Shown in pieces: positions 10,285 through 22,039 of a DNA stretch of 64,000 nt (position 1 is the first letter of the stretch; each line of letters opens with the position of its first letter). Both the position numbers and the translations under genes were made by a program. The notes under the pieces were generated by a model, which ran no database searches, was not told where the DNA came from, and saw only the letters and a program-made list of their open reading frames with translations. Location of the stretch: NCBI GenBank assembly GCA_003988855.1, contig QYAI01000047.1, forward strand, positions 1-64,000, read 5' to 3'. Source of the stretch: Arachnopeziza araneosa. Lineage: Eukaryota > Ascomycota > Leotiomycetes > Helotiales > Arachnopezizaceae.

Positions 10285-11082
10285 CTAACTCTTGTAGACT
10301 GTTGGCTTCAGAGGCCGCTTCAGGGTATCATTTGACAGCCCCGGAGTCAAAGGTAGGACCAAACATGTAAGCCCTTGATATGCATTATACAGAACCCAGA
10401 GGGGGAAAAAGGTCCATGTCACTTTGAAGAGGACCAAATAAACCCACAGGGTCAAAAAATTCGAAATATCGAGATGCGGCGATCCGGAGAGCCACTCGGG
10501 CAAAAAAGCCATGAAACCTCCATAAAGCTCGCCGACGGCGACAACCACCATCCAGAATGACGCCTTGGGATACTGCTGTCTGCGCAACAAATGACACACA
10601 TATAACGCCAGAGGGGCCATAACAAAAACTGTAATCAGCTCCAGGCTGGCGATCGACAGGTCGGAACCGCCCCATCGCTGGTCCGCCTTTGCATACTCTT
10701 GCCAGAGTCTCGACGTCACGGAAGCGCCGTAGAAAGACCCGTGCAGGTGCTTCGGGTCCCCAAGGAAAGAGACATTGACGGGAGTCATGGGCGCGGAATA
10801 CATCCCACGGGTGTAGGCGACATCGAGTTTGGGCATCGAGGTGAAGAAGATATTGTAGAGGTAAGAGGCTTCGAGGGTCAAGTGAACGAGGGCGTCAAAG
10901 AGGTGCCAGGTGAAGAGGATTCGGACCTTGGTGTTGGATGATTTGCGGAGGACGGCGAAGGAGCAGCTGTACGCGGCTGCGAGGATAGTTGCGACGGAGG
11001 TGAGGGCGAAGATGCTCGTGTGGTCGAATATAGGACGGCTTTCAAGCTTGGGTAGCCGGTGGATGGACATTGGACAGGACAT
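10285..11082 (-). CDS. Emopamil-binding-protein (EXPERA) family membrane protein
   Basis: An intronless gene for 265 residues with four to five membrane helices. It shows the marks of the EBP/sterol isomerase fold: a His-containing helix (LFDALVHLTLEASYLY), then WQEYAKADQRWGG, then ASLELITVF and VAVGELYGGFM with the conserved acidic residues. EBP moves the sterol C8 double bond to C7 in animals and plants. Fungi use the unrelated Erg2 for that step, so fungal EBP homologues are usually accessory, acting on other sterols, terpenoids or lipids in the ER. The substrate here cannot be told. The start is the first ATG before the first helix. The ferric reductase gene follows downstream in the same orientation with a 550-base gap and no evident link. 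Confidence 0.75.
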   Translation of the reverse strand: MSCPMSIHRLPKLESRPIFDHTSIFALTSVATILAAAYSCSFAVLRKSSNTKVRILFTWHLFDALVHLTLEASYLYNIFFTSMPKLDVAYTRGMYSAPMTPVNVSFLGDPKHLHGSFYGASVTSRLWQEYAKADQRWGGSDLSIASLELITVFVMAPLALYVCHLLRRQQYPKASFWMVVVAVGELYGGFMAFLPEWLSGSPHLDISNFLTLWVYLVLFKVTWTFFPLWVLYNAYQGLTCLVLPLTPGLSNDTLKRPLKPTVYKS

Positions 11083-11635
11083 GGCTGAGTTTGATGTTGT
11101 CTGATTGACACTTTATTAAGGAAGGGGCAGGTAGCAAATTCAATCAAGTAGCAAATCCAAGTATATATGTTCGTGTTGTCCTGCCTTTGACTAGGTACCG
11201 AGCAGCTTATGTCAGATACGGTATTCCGCATTGTGATTCCAAAGCGAAGCCCAAGTAAGTTGGGCTAGCTAATGAGGGCTGTGCAGGTGTACTCCGGACG
11301 TCTATTATCGCCACTTGATATAAATCTGGCTAGTAGGGGTTATCTAGCTCGTGATGGCTTCAGATTGGGAGCTGGTGCAAGTATTATATTTCGCACCGAT
11401 CATCACCTCACCCTGCGTGCACGCCAAGCCGCCGTTCACGTGACCGTTCACGCTCTGCTCATAAATCATCCATAATCATGAATTTCTCATGTCTTTGTTT
11501 ACTGATAATTCATGCAAAATACTCGGTAACGCTAATGAAATCATGGAATCACTCGCCCAAATCCTCACCAAGAACTATGTATATTCCGCAGATCCATCTT
11601 CTCTCAATCACACACCTACTCAATCCCGATCATAC
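11083..11635. other. Intergenic, EBP-like promoter and ferric reductase 3' end
   Basis: This lies between the start of the EBP-like gene and the stop of the ferric reductase gene. Frames on the plus strand from 11478 onward are antisense shadows of the reductase. No separate feature is seen. Confidence 0.4.
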
Positions 11636-14187
11636 CTACCAACCAAAGCTCTCCTCCACAAACTCAATATCGCTAATTCCTTGCTTCAGCAAACCATGTA
11701 CTGCATCTCTCCCCTTATCCGCCATGCCAGGAGGGCCACAAACTACGACAGCGACCCTCCCTCTCCCAACCGCATTCAACACTTCCTCTCTCACCACCTC
11801 TTTAACATCCGGTCTACCATTTTTAATCACCAACCCACCCTCCTCTTTGCCTTGGGCACCATCACGAGTAGCATGCAAATCCAAGCTCACATCTTGTCTC
11901 AGCAGATCAAAATCTCCATCTCTTTCACGCGCAATAATAGAATTGAGCGTCGCGGCATGTTTGCTGCTCCAGACCAGTTTAATATTCCTCTTGCTATTGT
12001 CGTCTCGACGAAGTAAAGGCAATACACCAGCAATGCCAGTGCCACCTGCGATTAAAATGAGGGTTTGGTACTTTTTGATAGCCAGGTGGTGACCATATGG
12101 TCCTTCGAGGATGATGCGAAGATTTACAGGTGCGGAGGGATGGGCGAGACATTCTTTCTTCAAACGGGCGGTGAAGCCTTTTACGGGCCGGATATAGAAA
12201 GTCAATGTCGATGCTGAAGTGGTCCCATTTGTGCTTCTGTTTGAACGAGAGATAGGGGATTGGATTGAGCTGTTGCTGCTGGAGGCTCGTACTACTGCTT
12301 TGGTTTCCTTCTCGTGGATCTCATTATTGAAAGTCGCTGGAGGAGAAGAGGTCCAAGAAGCTAGCGAAAATGGATGGTTCTCCCACCCTCTCCAGCGGAG
12401 ATATTGATACACAAAATAGTGCTGTCCATTTGCTAGACCCACCATCTTCCCTGCCGGTCTCACAATCAAGGTGATTAAATCGGCGTCTGCATCATAGCTT
12501 ACCGTTCCAGTGGTTCTATCCAATCCGGAAAATGAGACATGGAGATTTACATATACTTGACGTAGAAGTCGGACTGCACGATCGAAAACCCAGATCCCAA
12601 CAAGTGGCCACAAGTATGGATCCCATGAGTGATCGGTGAAGACGTGGGTATGGTAGAAGAGGGCTACAACAGTGAGGAGCGAGAGGACAATGTGGAGGAT
12701 GAGGAAGATTTCGTAGCTTTTTAGGCGGAGAAAAATGCTGGATGTACCGATGAGGAGCGACATGGCTATAGTGGCCTGTGATGGAGCTTGTGTTAGAAAT
12801 GAGGTGCATGAGAAGGGAAGAGAAGGAGACGTACAATCACACCCATGTACCAATAATTCTCTGACCAAGACTCATAGTAATCTGCTTTTCCACCATCTAT
12901 ATCACCATATCCATCAGCAATGATTGACGAAAGCAAGTGTTCAAACATAAACTCACCGAGAAATGTTTCAACTGTATAACCCACCGAATGAGCAATCGCT
13001 TCCACAACAGCAACCCTTGCGATATGTCGATGAAAGATGTTGAAACGGCTGAAACTCCACCCAGTGGCCCAGATGAAGATATTGTTACGACCGGAAAACA
13101 TCCATAGGAGAGGGAGGTTAGAGTATGCAAGGATGCCGGTTCGGTCGCTGAAGTAGCGCCAAGCTTGGAGGCGAGTTGTGTAGCTGAGAGATATATTAGA
13201 TTGAATCGTGAGAAGAGCAGACGATAAACAAACTATAAATTCGGCGAGAAAACACTATATCCCACGCTTGCACAGACGATGTTGAGAATATAGAAAAGAA
13301 TGATAATAAGGGTTTCGAGGCGAGTGGTTACTGTACACCAGCACAATAAGCGTTGACGGTAGGTACCGAAAGTTGCTGGGATGATGAGGTTGGTTCGAAC
13401 CCAATGAGAAGCTTGGTGGATGGGGCCGGCAGGTTGTATTGCAGATGTGCTTTCGATATCGAAAGTTGCGGCAGCACTGGGACTGAAGTGGGATAGCAGG
13501 CGGTGGAGAACTCCCGCTAAAAGGATCATGCCCCAGAAACCGTAGTTGGCCCATCTGCGAACATCAGTCAGTCAAGTGATGTTGATAATGATAGCATAAG
13601 AGTGAAAAGAAGTGCGCATACCCAAGATTCTTATGATTGGATATCATATTATCCCAAGTAGCCTGTATCAAAACTCAGCACTGCTTCCGCCTCTGACTTC
13701 AAGGCAGAAGACATACCACAGTAGCAATTCCGGTATTGGCCAAATCTTTTGACAAAAGAATACTGGTATTGAACACGACCAGCGCATCATCTGTAATATC
13801 ATCATAGCCCACAACTTGCAAGCTTGCAATAAACTCATCTGTGAGATTGCTTTTCACCTCATCATAAGGGACAAGAGGCATGAATCCATAGGGCTCGCAA
13901 GAAGTAGTATTGAGATACTCCTCTCCTGCGACGATCTGCTTAGGCGTACAGTATAACTGGGCTGTTGCCCACATGGAGGTTATCAAGAGAGTATTCTGGC
14001 ATGTTTTCGTGTAGTAATCTAATTCAGCTGCAGAAGAGTTGCTATCTGAAGCGAAATTGAAGAGATAGAGTGCATAGTTGATGCCGCTTACGCATTCATA
14101 AGGAGCTTGTCTTGCTGCGGATGAAGCGAAGAGTGAAAGGGTGGCTAGGCCGAAGGGGAAGAGGTGTTGTCGTCGCATCTTGCTCAT
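11636..14187 (-). CDS. Ferric/cupric reductase, transmembrane component (FRE family)
   Basis: Six exons (14187-13717, 13662-13622, 13554-13234, 13183-12957, 12896-12835, 12775-11636) give 753 residues. The protein passes electrons from NADPH through FAD and two haems to reduce Fe3+ or Cu2+ at the cell surface before uptake. A signal peptide is followed by a Cys-containing extracellular domain with N-glycosylation sites. Membrane helices carry the haem His residues (FHRHIARV, IAHSVGY, LILHIVL, LFYHTHVF). The FAD site reads HPFSLASW, the NADPH site LILIAGGTGIAGVLPL, and the C-terminus CGPPGMAD...FVEESFGW. All exon joins keep frame. The start could also be the ATG at 14178, which sits closer to the signal peptide. 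Such genes are usually iron-repressed by a GATA factor; I did not map sites. No high-affinity permease or multicopper oxidase lies nearby. Confidence 0.88.
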
Positions 14188-15601
14188 ATAAAATGGTTTG
14201 AATTCAACGAAACTTCGGACAAGCATGAGAGTGGGATTCCAGAGGCATTTCATATAAATCCTGAACCTCGTGGCTACCAGTCAAGAAGGTATGCCCCGGT
14301 AGGGTAGCAGTCTCGTCCAGCACTGTGCAGCGGGGTGCAACTGAGCACATCATGTCGCCATAGTTTCTCACGTTCTAGAAAATGCCAGTCGCTTCCGAGA
14401 TCCTGGTTTGTGAAGTCCGCGAGTCGATGGTAGTCTCCCATATCCACATCGTTCCAAAAATGGCTTAGACCCCGAATGCCAAGAGCCGCAGTCGGATCAG
14501 ATAACTTAAAAATGACTCAAGCGAGACGGTTCCGCCAATTTGAACAAGGGGAAGAATTTTTCTACTAGGCTTATCAGATGGTGGTCGGGATGGTGATTCG
14601 TTGACCGCGGGAAAACTCGCGCGGGTTTATGCAGCCACAGCACGAGAAATGCTAGTCGAACCGGACTGGCTTGTTGATTAGATTGGTCGCCGCAGAACAA
14701 AGTGGAGAGTTTAACGTAATGATAGCTTGCTAGCTCTGTCTCGGCATGAAAGATTGATCTGATTAGATTAGATTAAGAAGTCGAAGTGACGTCTTCAGGG
14801 ATTTGCACGGAAGGTGGGATGGGTCGAGATTTGAAGTGGAGACTGTCAAACTTTGACAGCTGAGACAATTGAGAATTCGCTTTGACAGTCAGACCACATG
14901 AGCATATGGAACGAAGTGGGTGTGTGAAAGTTCGATTTAGCTTTTCGACTCCAAGTCCCATGTATTGGGGAGTGGAAAAGATTTGGAGTGAAAGCAGCAT
15001 GAGTTCTTCTCACCATACCAATCAAAAGAAAAACACAAATGCTGCAAGTTACTCGAGCAAAACCCGATAGTTCCTAGCGTCTCATCTCGCAAAGTTCCGT
15101 CTAGTTGACTTCAGGTACGCGTGGCAGCGATCTCGGAAGACTCCCTAGCTGTTGAGTTGCCACAAGAAATTCCAGCATGATCTAATGGAAGAGTTTTCCT
15201 TGTTTCCCACACTGTTGCTCGCGTGGCTTTTCGGTGAGATGACTTGTACAATGCAAGTCGAGCTAGACTTGCATTTTGCTTGCTGTGAGGGACTAGCAGA
15301 ACCAAGCCAGCAACTAAATCCGAACATTGGCATTCGTGGGGGAATCACATGGCAGCATCTGCATTACATATTAGGTAGCTAAGAAATTCTGGTGCTTCTG
15401 AATCTAGCTCTAGCAAGCAAAGAAGCTCTGGAGAGCGTTGTCGGCGACATGGCCCATATAAACTTTGCTTCTTCGATTGGACTAGACGGAATCAAGTCTA
15501 GGTGCATAAGAACGGGATTGGCCGATGCAGCCTAAAAAATTTAGACTGGTTGACCATTCGCTAATTTCGGATCCGAGAACCGGCAATAACGATAAGAACT
15601 G
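14188..15601. other. Intergenic, no supported gene
   Basis: The upstream region of the ferric reductase gene and beyond. Frames here are short and uninformative. It contains a near-palindrome at 15252-15273 and leads into the tandem array. Confidence 0.4.
15252..15273. repeat. Near-perfect 22-bp palindrome
   Basis: TGCAAGTC and GACTTGCA arms surround a six-base centre; only the central base pairs break the symmetry. A further GACTTG lies just upstream at 15241, so alternative hairpins can form. No function can be assigned. Confidence 0.45.
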
Positions 15602-16660
15602 CGAAGTGCAACAAAGCTACAAAGACTAATTCAAATTGATTGGCTCATTTGAGCGTAAGTCTAGTCCAAACAACGTCAGAACAAAGCCAATACGAGCAGG
15701 CGGGCTGTGAAGTGTAACAAAAAATAGAGGACGAAAGGCAATGCTGATTGACTGGACTTCAAGTCGATTTCGCGTTTATGTTTACCTTAAATCCAATACA
15801 GCTCGCTGCAATGTGCAACAAAATGAAGAGAGACGAAATACAAACACTAATTAAGCAGCTAGTTGTCAAGTCAAGTCAAGCCAAGCTGTGCTGCTATGTG
15901 CAATAAAACTAAGAGAAAAGAAAAAGGAAAAATTTACTTCTTATTATTAAGTCGTTCAACGCTCTAATAAAACACTTAAAAGTCTTAGACAAGGTAGCGA
16001 TGTGTAACCAACACAAATAGAGAAGAAAGAAAGAAATGTTTACTTTGTGTTGTTCGTGTCGCTAAACGCTTCGGTAAAAAAAAGTCTTTGACGGCAGCGA
16101 TGTACAACGAAATAAAGAGAGACGAAAAACGGGCAAGTTTACCTAGAGTCGCTAGAGTCGCTAAATATTTCGATCGAAAACTTAAATTCCAAGACAGGGC
16201 AGAGATATGTGACAAAATTAAAAAGGACAAAAGAAGGATGAGAGATTACTCTAGATCGCTAGACAATATAAAAAAAAATTACAAAAAAAAAGGTCAAGAC
16301 GGTTGTGATGTGTAACAAAACAAAGAGAGATGAATAACGAGAAGAATAATTAGGCCGAGGTGGATGGTTTCGAATCGATATCGAATCGACATTGGATGCG
16401 AAGTGTAACAAAATAGAGAGAGACGAAAAACTAATAATTGTCCATATCGCTTGCAATACAAGAAGGGTCAATTTGGAATTGGACAACGTCCATTCCAACG
16501 TCATCGATTCGAAGTGCAACAAAACTTTGAGAGACGAAAAGGTAATAATTATCTATCGCTTGCAATACACCTTGAAGAAGGGTCGAATTAGACAGCGTCC
16601 ATTTCAACGTCGTCCATTCGAAGTGCAACAAAACCTCAAGGGACGAAAAACATAAAACTG
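15602..16660. repeat. Degenerate tandem array, about 11 units of roughly 100 bp
   Basis: A marker of the form GAAGTGTAACAAAA followed by GAGAGACGAAAA recurs at about 15602, 15709, 15809, 15893, 15997, 16096, 16202, 16304, 16398, 16510 and 16619, which is a spacing of 85-112 bases. The last two full units (16398-16509 and 16510-16618) are clearly alike along their whole length, sharing the ATCGCTTGCAATAC and CGTCCATT blocks. Earlier units keep mainly the marker. This is an old, diverged satellite-like array. Short frames across it on either strand are by-products. The flanking sequence is gene-free, with the CorA-like pseudogene to the right. Confidence 0.8.
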
Positions 16661-17011
16661 AATATTGTTAAATCTTACAGCTGAATATTTGTAACGGTTT
16701 CGAATTTGTATATCAAGTCGTCAGTCACTGCGATTTCTGGCCTAATAAGTGTGAGAATTACTAAATATAAATCGAAGCTCTTCGTTGATTTATATTCGTC
16801 ATGCTGGGGGTTCCACTGGTTGATAAGTCAAAGATCAACTTGATCTCTCGTCGCGTTCGGATATTGAAACGGCCCGTTCTAAGTATGAGAAAGGTTTGTC
16901 TGCCGACAGGAAATATGGTGCGACAAGATATCGGAAAGTGAATCTTCATGATTCCCAGATCTGCAGTATTGAACAGGCGATATCACTTACCATTGCTCAA
17001 GAGGGTGATCA

Positions 17012-18063
17012 TTGGTAGGGTACGACACTCCATCTCACACTAATATTTGTTTCTTCATCAGATCACTAATGCAAGGATGTATAGCGATTTTTCTCACCGA
17101 TCAAGGCAGAAATGTCATGGTTCAAGAAGGTCTCCCATGGTCCGCCGTCGGATCGAATGGAAGGCCGATCGGAACCATCGCTCTGGTGCCATATAACTTG
17201 CTGGTGGAACATCAGATGAGTCCAATGTCGCGGGATCTTGACCTTCATCAACAATCTTCGTTACGGAGGGGAGAGCTTGACCTTGGCATTCAGCAACATC
17301 CTGTCCCACAAAGAGGTGAAGCGAACTCCGAAACAAGTTTGGACCAGTTCCATCCACTCAGGAGGATAGTGCTCCGTGATGATGTTGATCGCGGGCTTCT
17401 GAAGTCTGACCCATTCTTTCTACTTGCAAATCTGCTTGGAACATCGCTTCTATCCTGGGGCCAGCTTTTGAACGTACTGAATGAGACAATCAAGGACTGT
17501 CAGAACACATTAGAGCTGAGCCAGAATGAACTGAGGTATGATCTGGATCAGCTCAGATACCATATCGGCATTGTTCATCGAGCAAAAGAGCAAATCTCCG
17601 ACATCCTTGAACTGGTCAAACAGGGTGGTTGCACTTCCTGGCCGAGCCAACCGGTAAGGCTTAGGAAGACCGAAAGCGGCTCATTCAAAGAAGACTCGAA
17701 ACCGACTGCCTCAACCTTTTGAGCCGATGCTCTTTTATGATTGCTGGGACCGAGTCTGCCACGGCAGTTCTAGTAAGATTTGTACAATTGACAGCCTCTG
17801 AAAGAAGCATGGCACAGGCAAAGGAAGTCCATAACCTCACAAAATTGGCAACACCTCTGAGCTTCACCGCGAGTGCTTTTGGCATGCATATTTCCGAATG
17901 CCAGCCCTCTCTGTCGATATGGGGGCTTCTTGGAACTGCGACAATTCTGTTAGGCGGGACATTTCTGTACCTGTATAGGCAATGGTGGACGAAATTGGGG
18001 TCGGTTATCTGGCGGAACCGTGCAGGGCGTCCGCTAGTGGAACGGTCAGTTCGTTCGGTTTGA
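17012..18063 (+). pseudogene. CorA-like divalent-cation transporter-related protein, disrupted
   Basis: The first part (frame from 17012, after a likely intron ending at 17061) encodes DPFFLLANLLGTSLLSWGQ and a long helical stretch up to SFKEDS. The frame then ends in a TGA at 17720-17722. The continuation, RLETDCLNLLSRC...QLTASERSMAQAKEVHNLTKLA, followed by the FGM motif and a WGLLG...LYLYRQWW helix, is in another frame. It matches the end of fungal CorA-like proteins, in which the FGMN motif precedes the last helices. The break near 17690-17700 looks like a small deletion between short GAC direct repeats. A second in-frame loss shortens the helix before LSFTASAFGM, and the motif reads FGMH. 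The N-terminal part is also short. I read this as a dead gene; a sequencing error could explain the frameshift but not the helix loss. Confidence 0.7.
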
Positions 18064-18642
18064 GTACTGATATGTCAAGACTTTTGCATTCCCAAAGCAC
18101 CCTACATAATTTCATAAGAACTCAATACTCGAAATATAACTTTGGGCGCATTATAGCGAATCAGACTTCATTAGCCCTGAAGTCAAGAGACTTTTTGCGA
18201 AAATTTCCGTACTGCTCGGCGTAGAGTGAAGCACGTTAACTCGTGACTCAACCTTCGCGCACACGGAGCATATTTAAGCCTCTAATATAAACTTCGTTTT
18301 CTTATTTAATAAAGTACTGTAATAATAAACAAAATGTGAAAAGAGATTAGAGGAACATGGCCATGGATAGATCACGTGTCTCTGTATGCACGTGATGTTA
18401 GGTAGCCAGAGGTATTCCAAATGCGATCAATCAAAAGGTACAAGCGGAAGAGAAGACGTTTATAATTGAAAGGTAGATGAGAGTATCGAATTTAATTATG
18501 TTCCTCGTGTCTTGAGCGCAATTCAGGAGTAGTAGACTAGGAATTTAGTACGACAATAATGCAGTTCAATTTTACTGATATTCATTTACTAGACCCCTTT
18601 GTCAGGCTACGGGGCAAGCTGAGTTACGCTTACAACGCCTGC
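18064..18642. other. Intergenic, no supported gene
   Basis: AT-rich spacer between the CorA-like and amidase pseudogenes. Nothing recognised. Confidence 0.4.
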
Positions 18643-20918
18643 TTATAGCATGCTTCTAGCTGCTATGGACTCCTGCTTCTGTAAGAAAGAACCCTGGTCT
18701 GAATTGGCCCCGCTCAGAGTCTTGACATCAGCAACATTACGCGTGTTGTCATCCAAAGGAAACATGTATCGTCCTGTGTTGATAGTGGTCGGCCAGGAGG
18801 CAGCTTCGAACGCTTGCTTGGCTAGATTGATGAGCATCAAGTCACTTCCTGCGTTCAGTTTAGCGGTGCTTCGATTCCAGAGCCGACTTTCTCACCTTTC
18901 GCGCCAACTAAGGTGCTGCCAATTGGTCGATGTTCCAATCTGCCCGAGACCTTTGAATGATACGGCATTTGACCAACTGTGAATTATGATTATTATGATT
19001 AGAACTTCTTGTAACAGTCAACAGGGCCTCATACATGGCAAGACCAGTTGTGGCATGTGAAGGATTGGGGAGATGAATTTCTCTCCTATGGTCCCGGAGC
19101 TAGAAGGCGCTCTATGGAAAAGTCAGCTAGAGGTGGGGAAGGAATCGGAATCATCCTACTCGTTTGGAGAGCCACGATATTTGGGGTTGGCGCTTCCATA
19201 GGGCATGATCATAATAGCCTCTGAGCCGCCTTCGGCGTCTGAAGAGAACACAGTCTCATTGAAACAATCCCGGAAAACCCTCAACTCATCCATATATTCG
19301 TTGTGCTCTTCGGTAGTTATGTTTTTACCAATTCCCCTGTAACACAATTAGCAGGAACCGATTTGCCATATGGTCAGTACAACCATCTGTATTGAACAAT
19401 CCGTCCTTCATACGCATCTTTTCCGAACTTGGCTTTGTAATTGTTGCGATAATCATCGAATTCATGATAATAATCATGGCATAAGGACCAGAAGGCGCTC
19501 TATCTTATTAGCTGGATCAAAATCTTGGGAAGTTCAGAACAAACCTTGGCGACATACTGCTTGAACGGTTTTGCTTCTGCTTCAGCAGGGGGCATTGAGC
19601 CCAGCGCTCGGCAATGCTGAATTCAAGACGTTTGGTTCCAAGAAACTTCTCCAAGACCAAGACGAACTCATCAACCATTGCTTGGTGTTTGGGATTGCTA
19701 TGGGGGGAAAAGTCAAGGGGATAGAGGATTTTCGTGGGAAACTTGGCCGATTTATCCACAACACCCAAGGTCTTCGACACCAGATGATGTAGGTCATCAA
19801 CGTTGCGACTGAAGGGTCCGACTGCATCATAGTTACTGTTGAAGATGTTAGCCAAATACAGAGCTGAGCTCAGCGAAGTCAAGAATATACGGAGAGTTGA
19901 CAAAGATGCCACGCATGGAGGTCGAATTGAATGGTGGCCTGATAGAGTAAAGACCATTACAAGTGGCCGGGGCTCTGACACTTCCAGCAGCTACATACTG
20001 TTAGCTCGAGCTTCAAGGCGTGATCAGAACGTGAACATACAGTCTCCTGCAATGGAGTAATCGAGCCATGAATAACCGGCCAGTGCAGCAGCCGCACCCG
20101 ATGAGCCCCGGACGGGCTCTGGTACATGTCACCTCGGGCAGTGGAAATTGATCCACTGATCAGTAGGCTCATCAGAAGAAGCGAATTGTGTCATCTTGGT
20201 CTTTCCCACTAGGACTGCTCCTAAGCTTAAGAGCTTCTTCACGTAGTCTGCACTTTCCTGCTCGGGTTTCGAAAGAGCCATGAATGCTCTGCTCATCATG
20301 GTGGTTTTTACGCCCTTTAATCGGAAGATATCCTTGAGACATAATTGAGCACCAGCGAGAGGTTAGTCAGGAGAGTGTTTGGCGTACAACCGGCTGGGGA
20401 CAGCAATGTTTCTCCAAATACCGTCATCATCTACCAAGTTCAAGGCATTGAATCTGGCTGACAGTTAGTTCTCAGCAGCGTTTGAACTTGACCTACAAAC
20501 GCTTGAGGTTTCAAAACATCCTGGGGTACGACCCCAAATATAAATGCATCAAGCTCGTCCGAATAAAGCCGCCAAGCCTGATGGATATTGGAACCATGGA
20601 TGAAATATGGGCCGGGAGGTAGAGAAACTGCGGAGGTACTGGCGGCGGAATGAAAGATGGTGGAGCTGCTCAAGCCCGAGCAGTTGAACGACGCTACTTT
20701 GGCACACCAGTATGGACGACCACTATGGTATCAGCGAAGGCCTTGGAATAGACATCATCGATGCGGTCGAAGAAGTCTAATTGCTTCTCAATCATCTCGG
20801 GTCCGCCCTCGAAAAGGTTCTCCCCGCGCAGGAGCATACACACCATTACCTGCGGGTACACAAAGTACTTGACGCCGGCTACCACGCGAGTGACTGCAAC
20901 TGCACGATGGGTTGCCAT
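18643..20918 (-). pseudogene. Amidase-signature family enzyme, disrupted
   Basis: Homology runs along the whole length of a long fungal amidase. The N-terminal extension starts at 20918 (VKYFVYPQVMVCML, then IDDVYSKAFADTIVVVHTG). Next come PPGPYFIHGSNIHQAWRLYS, the amidase core (DIFRLKGVKTTMMSRAF, LVGKTKMTQFASSDEPTDQW, then the Ser-rich SPSGSSSG region and AAALAGYSWLDYSIAGD), YDAVGPFSRNVDDLHHLVSK, and a C-terminal TGRYMFPLDDNTRNVADVKT. Breaks that I can see: an in-frame TAA before PLAGAQL near 20366, a frameshift near 20128 (after FHCPR), and a second just after YQSPSG that splits the catalytic Ser-rich motif. These hydrolases cut amide bonds when intact. Several independent lesions make decay more likely than error. 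Confidence 0.8.
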
Positions 20919-21596
20919 GATGGATGTTTGGAGACTCAATGGCAAGATTATCTGGAGAATAGGTTGATAAGGTTTGGATTGAGAGGGGGACTGTTCGAGG
21001 CTACAAAAGTCTTTCTCAGGTAGGAGCTCGCTTATTAGCTCCACCACCACGACGCACGAAAGGACTCATCTGCGGGCTTCTTGTGTGACACGGCGAGGTG
21101 AGTCTATCCAAATTACACGCTCAGTTCCACATTCAACAAGTACTTTTTTCGTAATGCTTTCTTCGAGGACTACGAAGACGTGCATCTCGTTACAGGCAAC
21201 AGTACCTACAAATACTCGCTGTGAACCGTGTGGAATATGAATTTTGACCACCTTCTGGAGGAACAGCAGTGTTTGATCAACTAACTTTTGACCGCGACCT
21301 ACGTAAATTACAGGGCATTACAGCGCTTTTAGGGCCTAAGGCCCTGACGTCCGTCCGGAGGCATATAAATACCAACCTATGCTGCTGTCATGCCCTTGGC
21401 AACTCAGCATGCCATCGAGTTTCCCAACATCCATCATGGCAATTGGAAGTCATCGTGCACCACTCATGTGGCACCTCACCGCTTCCCTCCCCCTCCCATC
21501 CCCGGTCGCGGGCTGCCGAGAGCGTTGGCTCCTGGGAGAAGGGTTCAGGGCAGGGCAGGGGAGCCAGAACGGGCTCCAGGGCCCCTTGTCTCAAAA
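20919..21596. other. Upstream region of the dead amidase, no gene
   Basis: Probably the former promoter of the amidase pseudogene plus spacer. Frames at 21269-21698 on the plus strand run into the minisatellite and look accidental. Confidence 0.4.
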
Positions 21597-21805
21597 TCGA
21601 GAATCAAAGCCGAGAATGAAAATCGAAAATCAAAGTCGAGAATCGAAATCGAGAGACAAAGTCGAGGATCAAAGTTGAAAGCCAAAGTCGATAATTAACA
21701 AGAATTAACAAGAATTAAAGTCAAGAATCAAAATCAAGAATCAAGAATTAAAGTCGAGAATTAATGTAAAGAATTAAAGTAAAGAGTTAATGTTGACAGT
21801 TAATA
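21597..21805. repeat. 13-bp minisatellite, about 16 degenerate copies
   Basis: A consensus close to TCGAGAATCAAAG repeats through this stretch. Early copies are GC-richer (TCGAGAATCGAAA); later copies drift to AT-rich forms such as TAAAGAATTAAAG. The frames translated across it are Lys/Glu/Ser-rich artefacts. Confidence 0.75.
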
Positions 21806-22039
21806 TCAGAAATACTACCAACACAACTTAATTATAATCTTATTACGTCTTAGTCTATTGAAAAGTACTTCAATATTGTATTTACTAAGTAAATAAAAGA
21901 AAGGTTTAGCAGAGAACAAACAATTCTGTACGTAAAGGCCTTATTAAGACATTGACCCTTTTCCTTGCTGGCGAACATCGGAATTACTTATCTTGATATG
22001 CGACACAGAATTCGTTTAGCACTAGAGTGCATTTTGTTC

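Noticed and set aside
11478..12092. Long plus-strand frames of 175-204 codons
   Set aside because: They lie antisense to the last exon of the ferric reductase, whose motifs are unmistakable.
16088..16655. Lys-rich plus-strand frames and Leu-rich minus-strand frames in the tandem array
   Set aside because: They follow the roughly 100-bp repeat and change frame between units, so they are not proteins.
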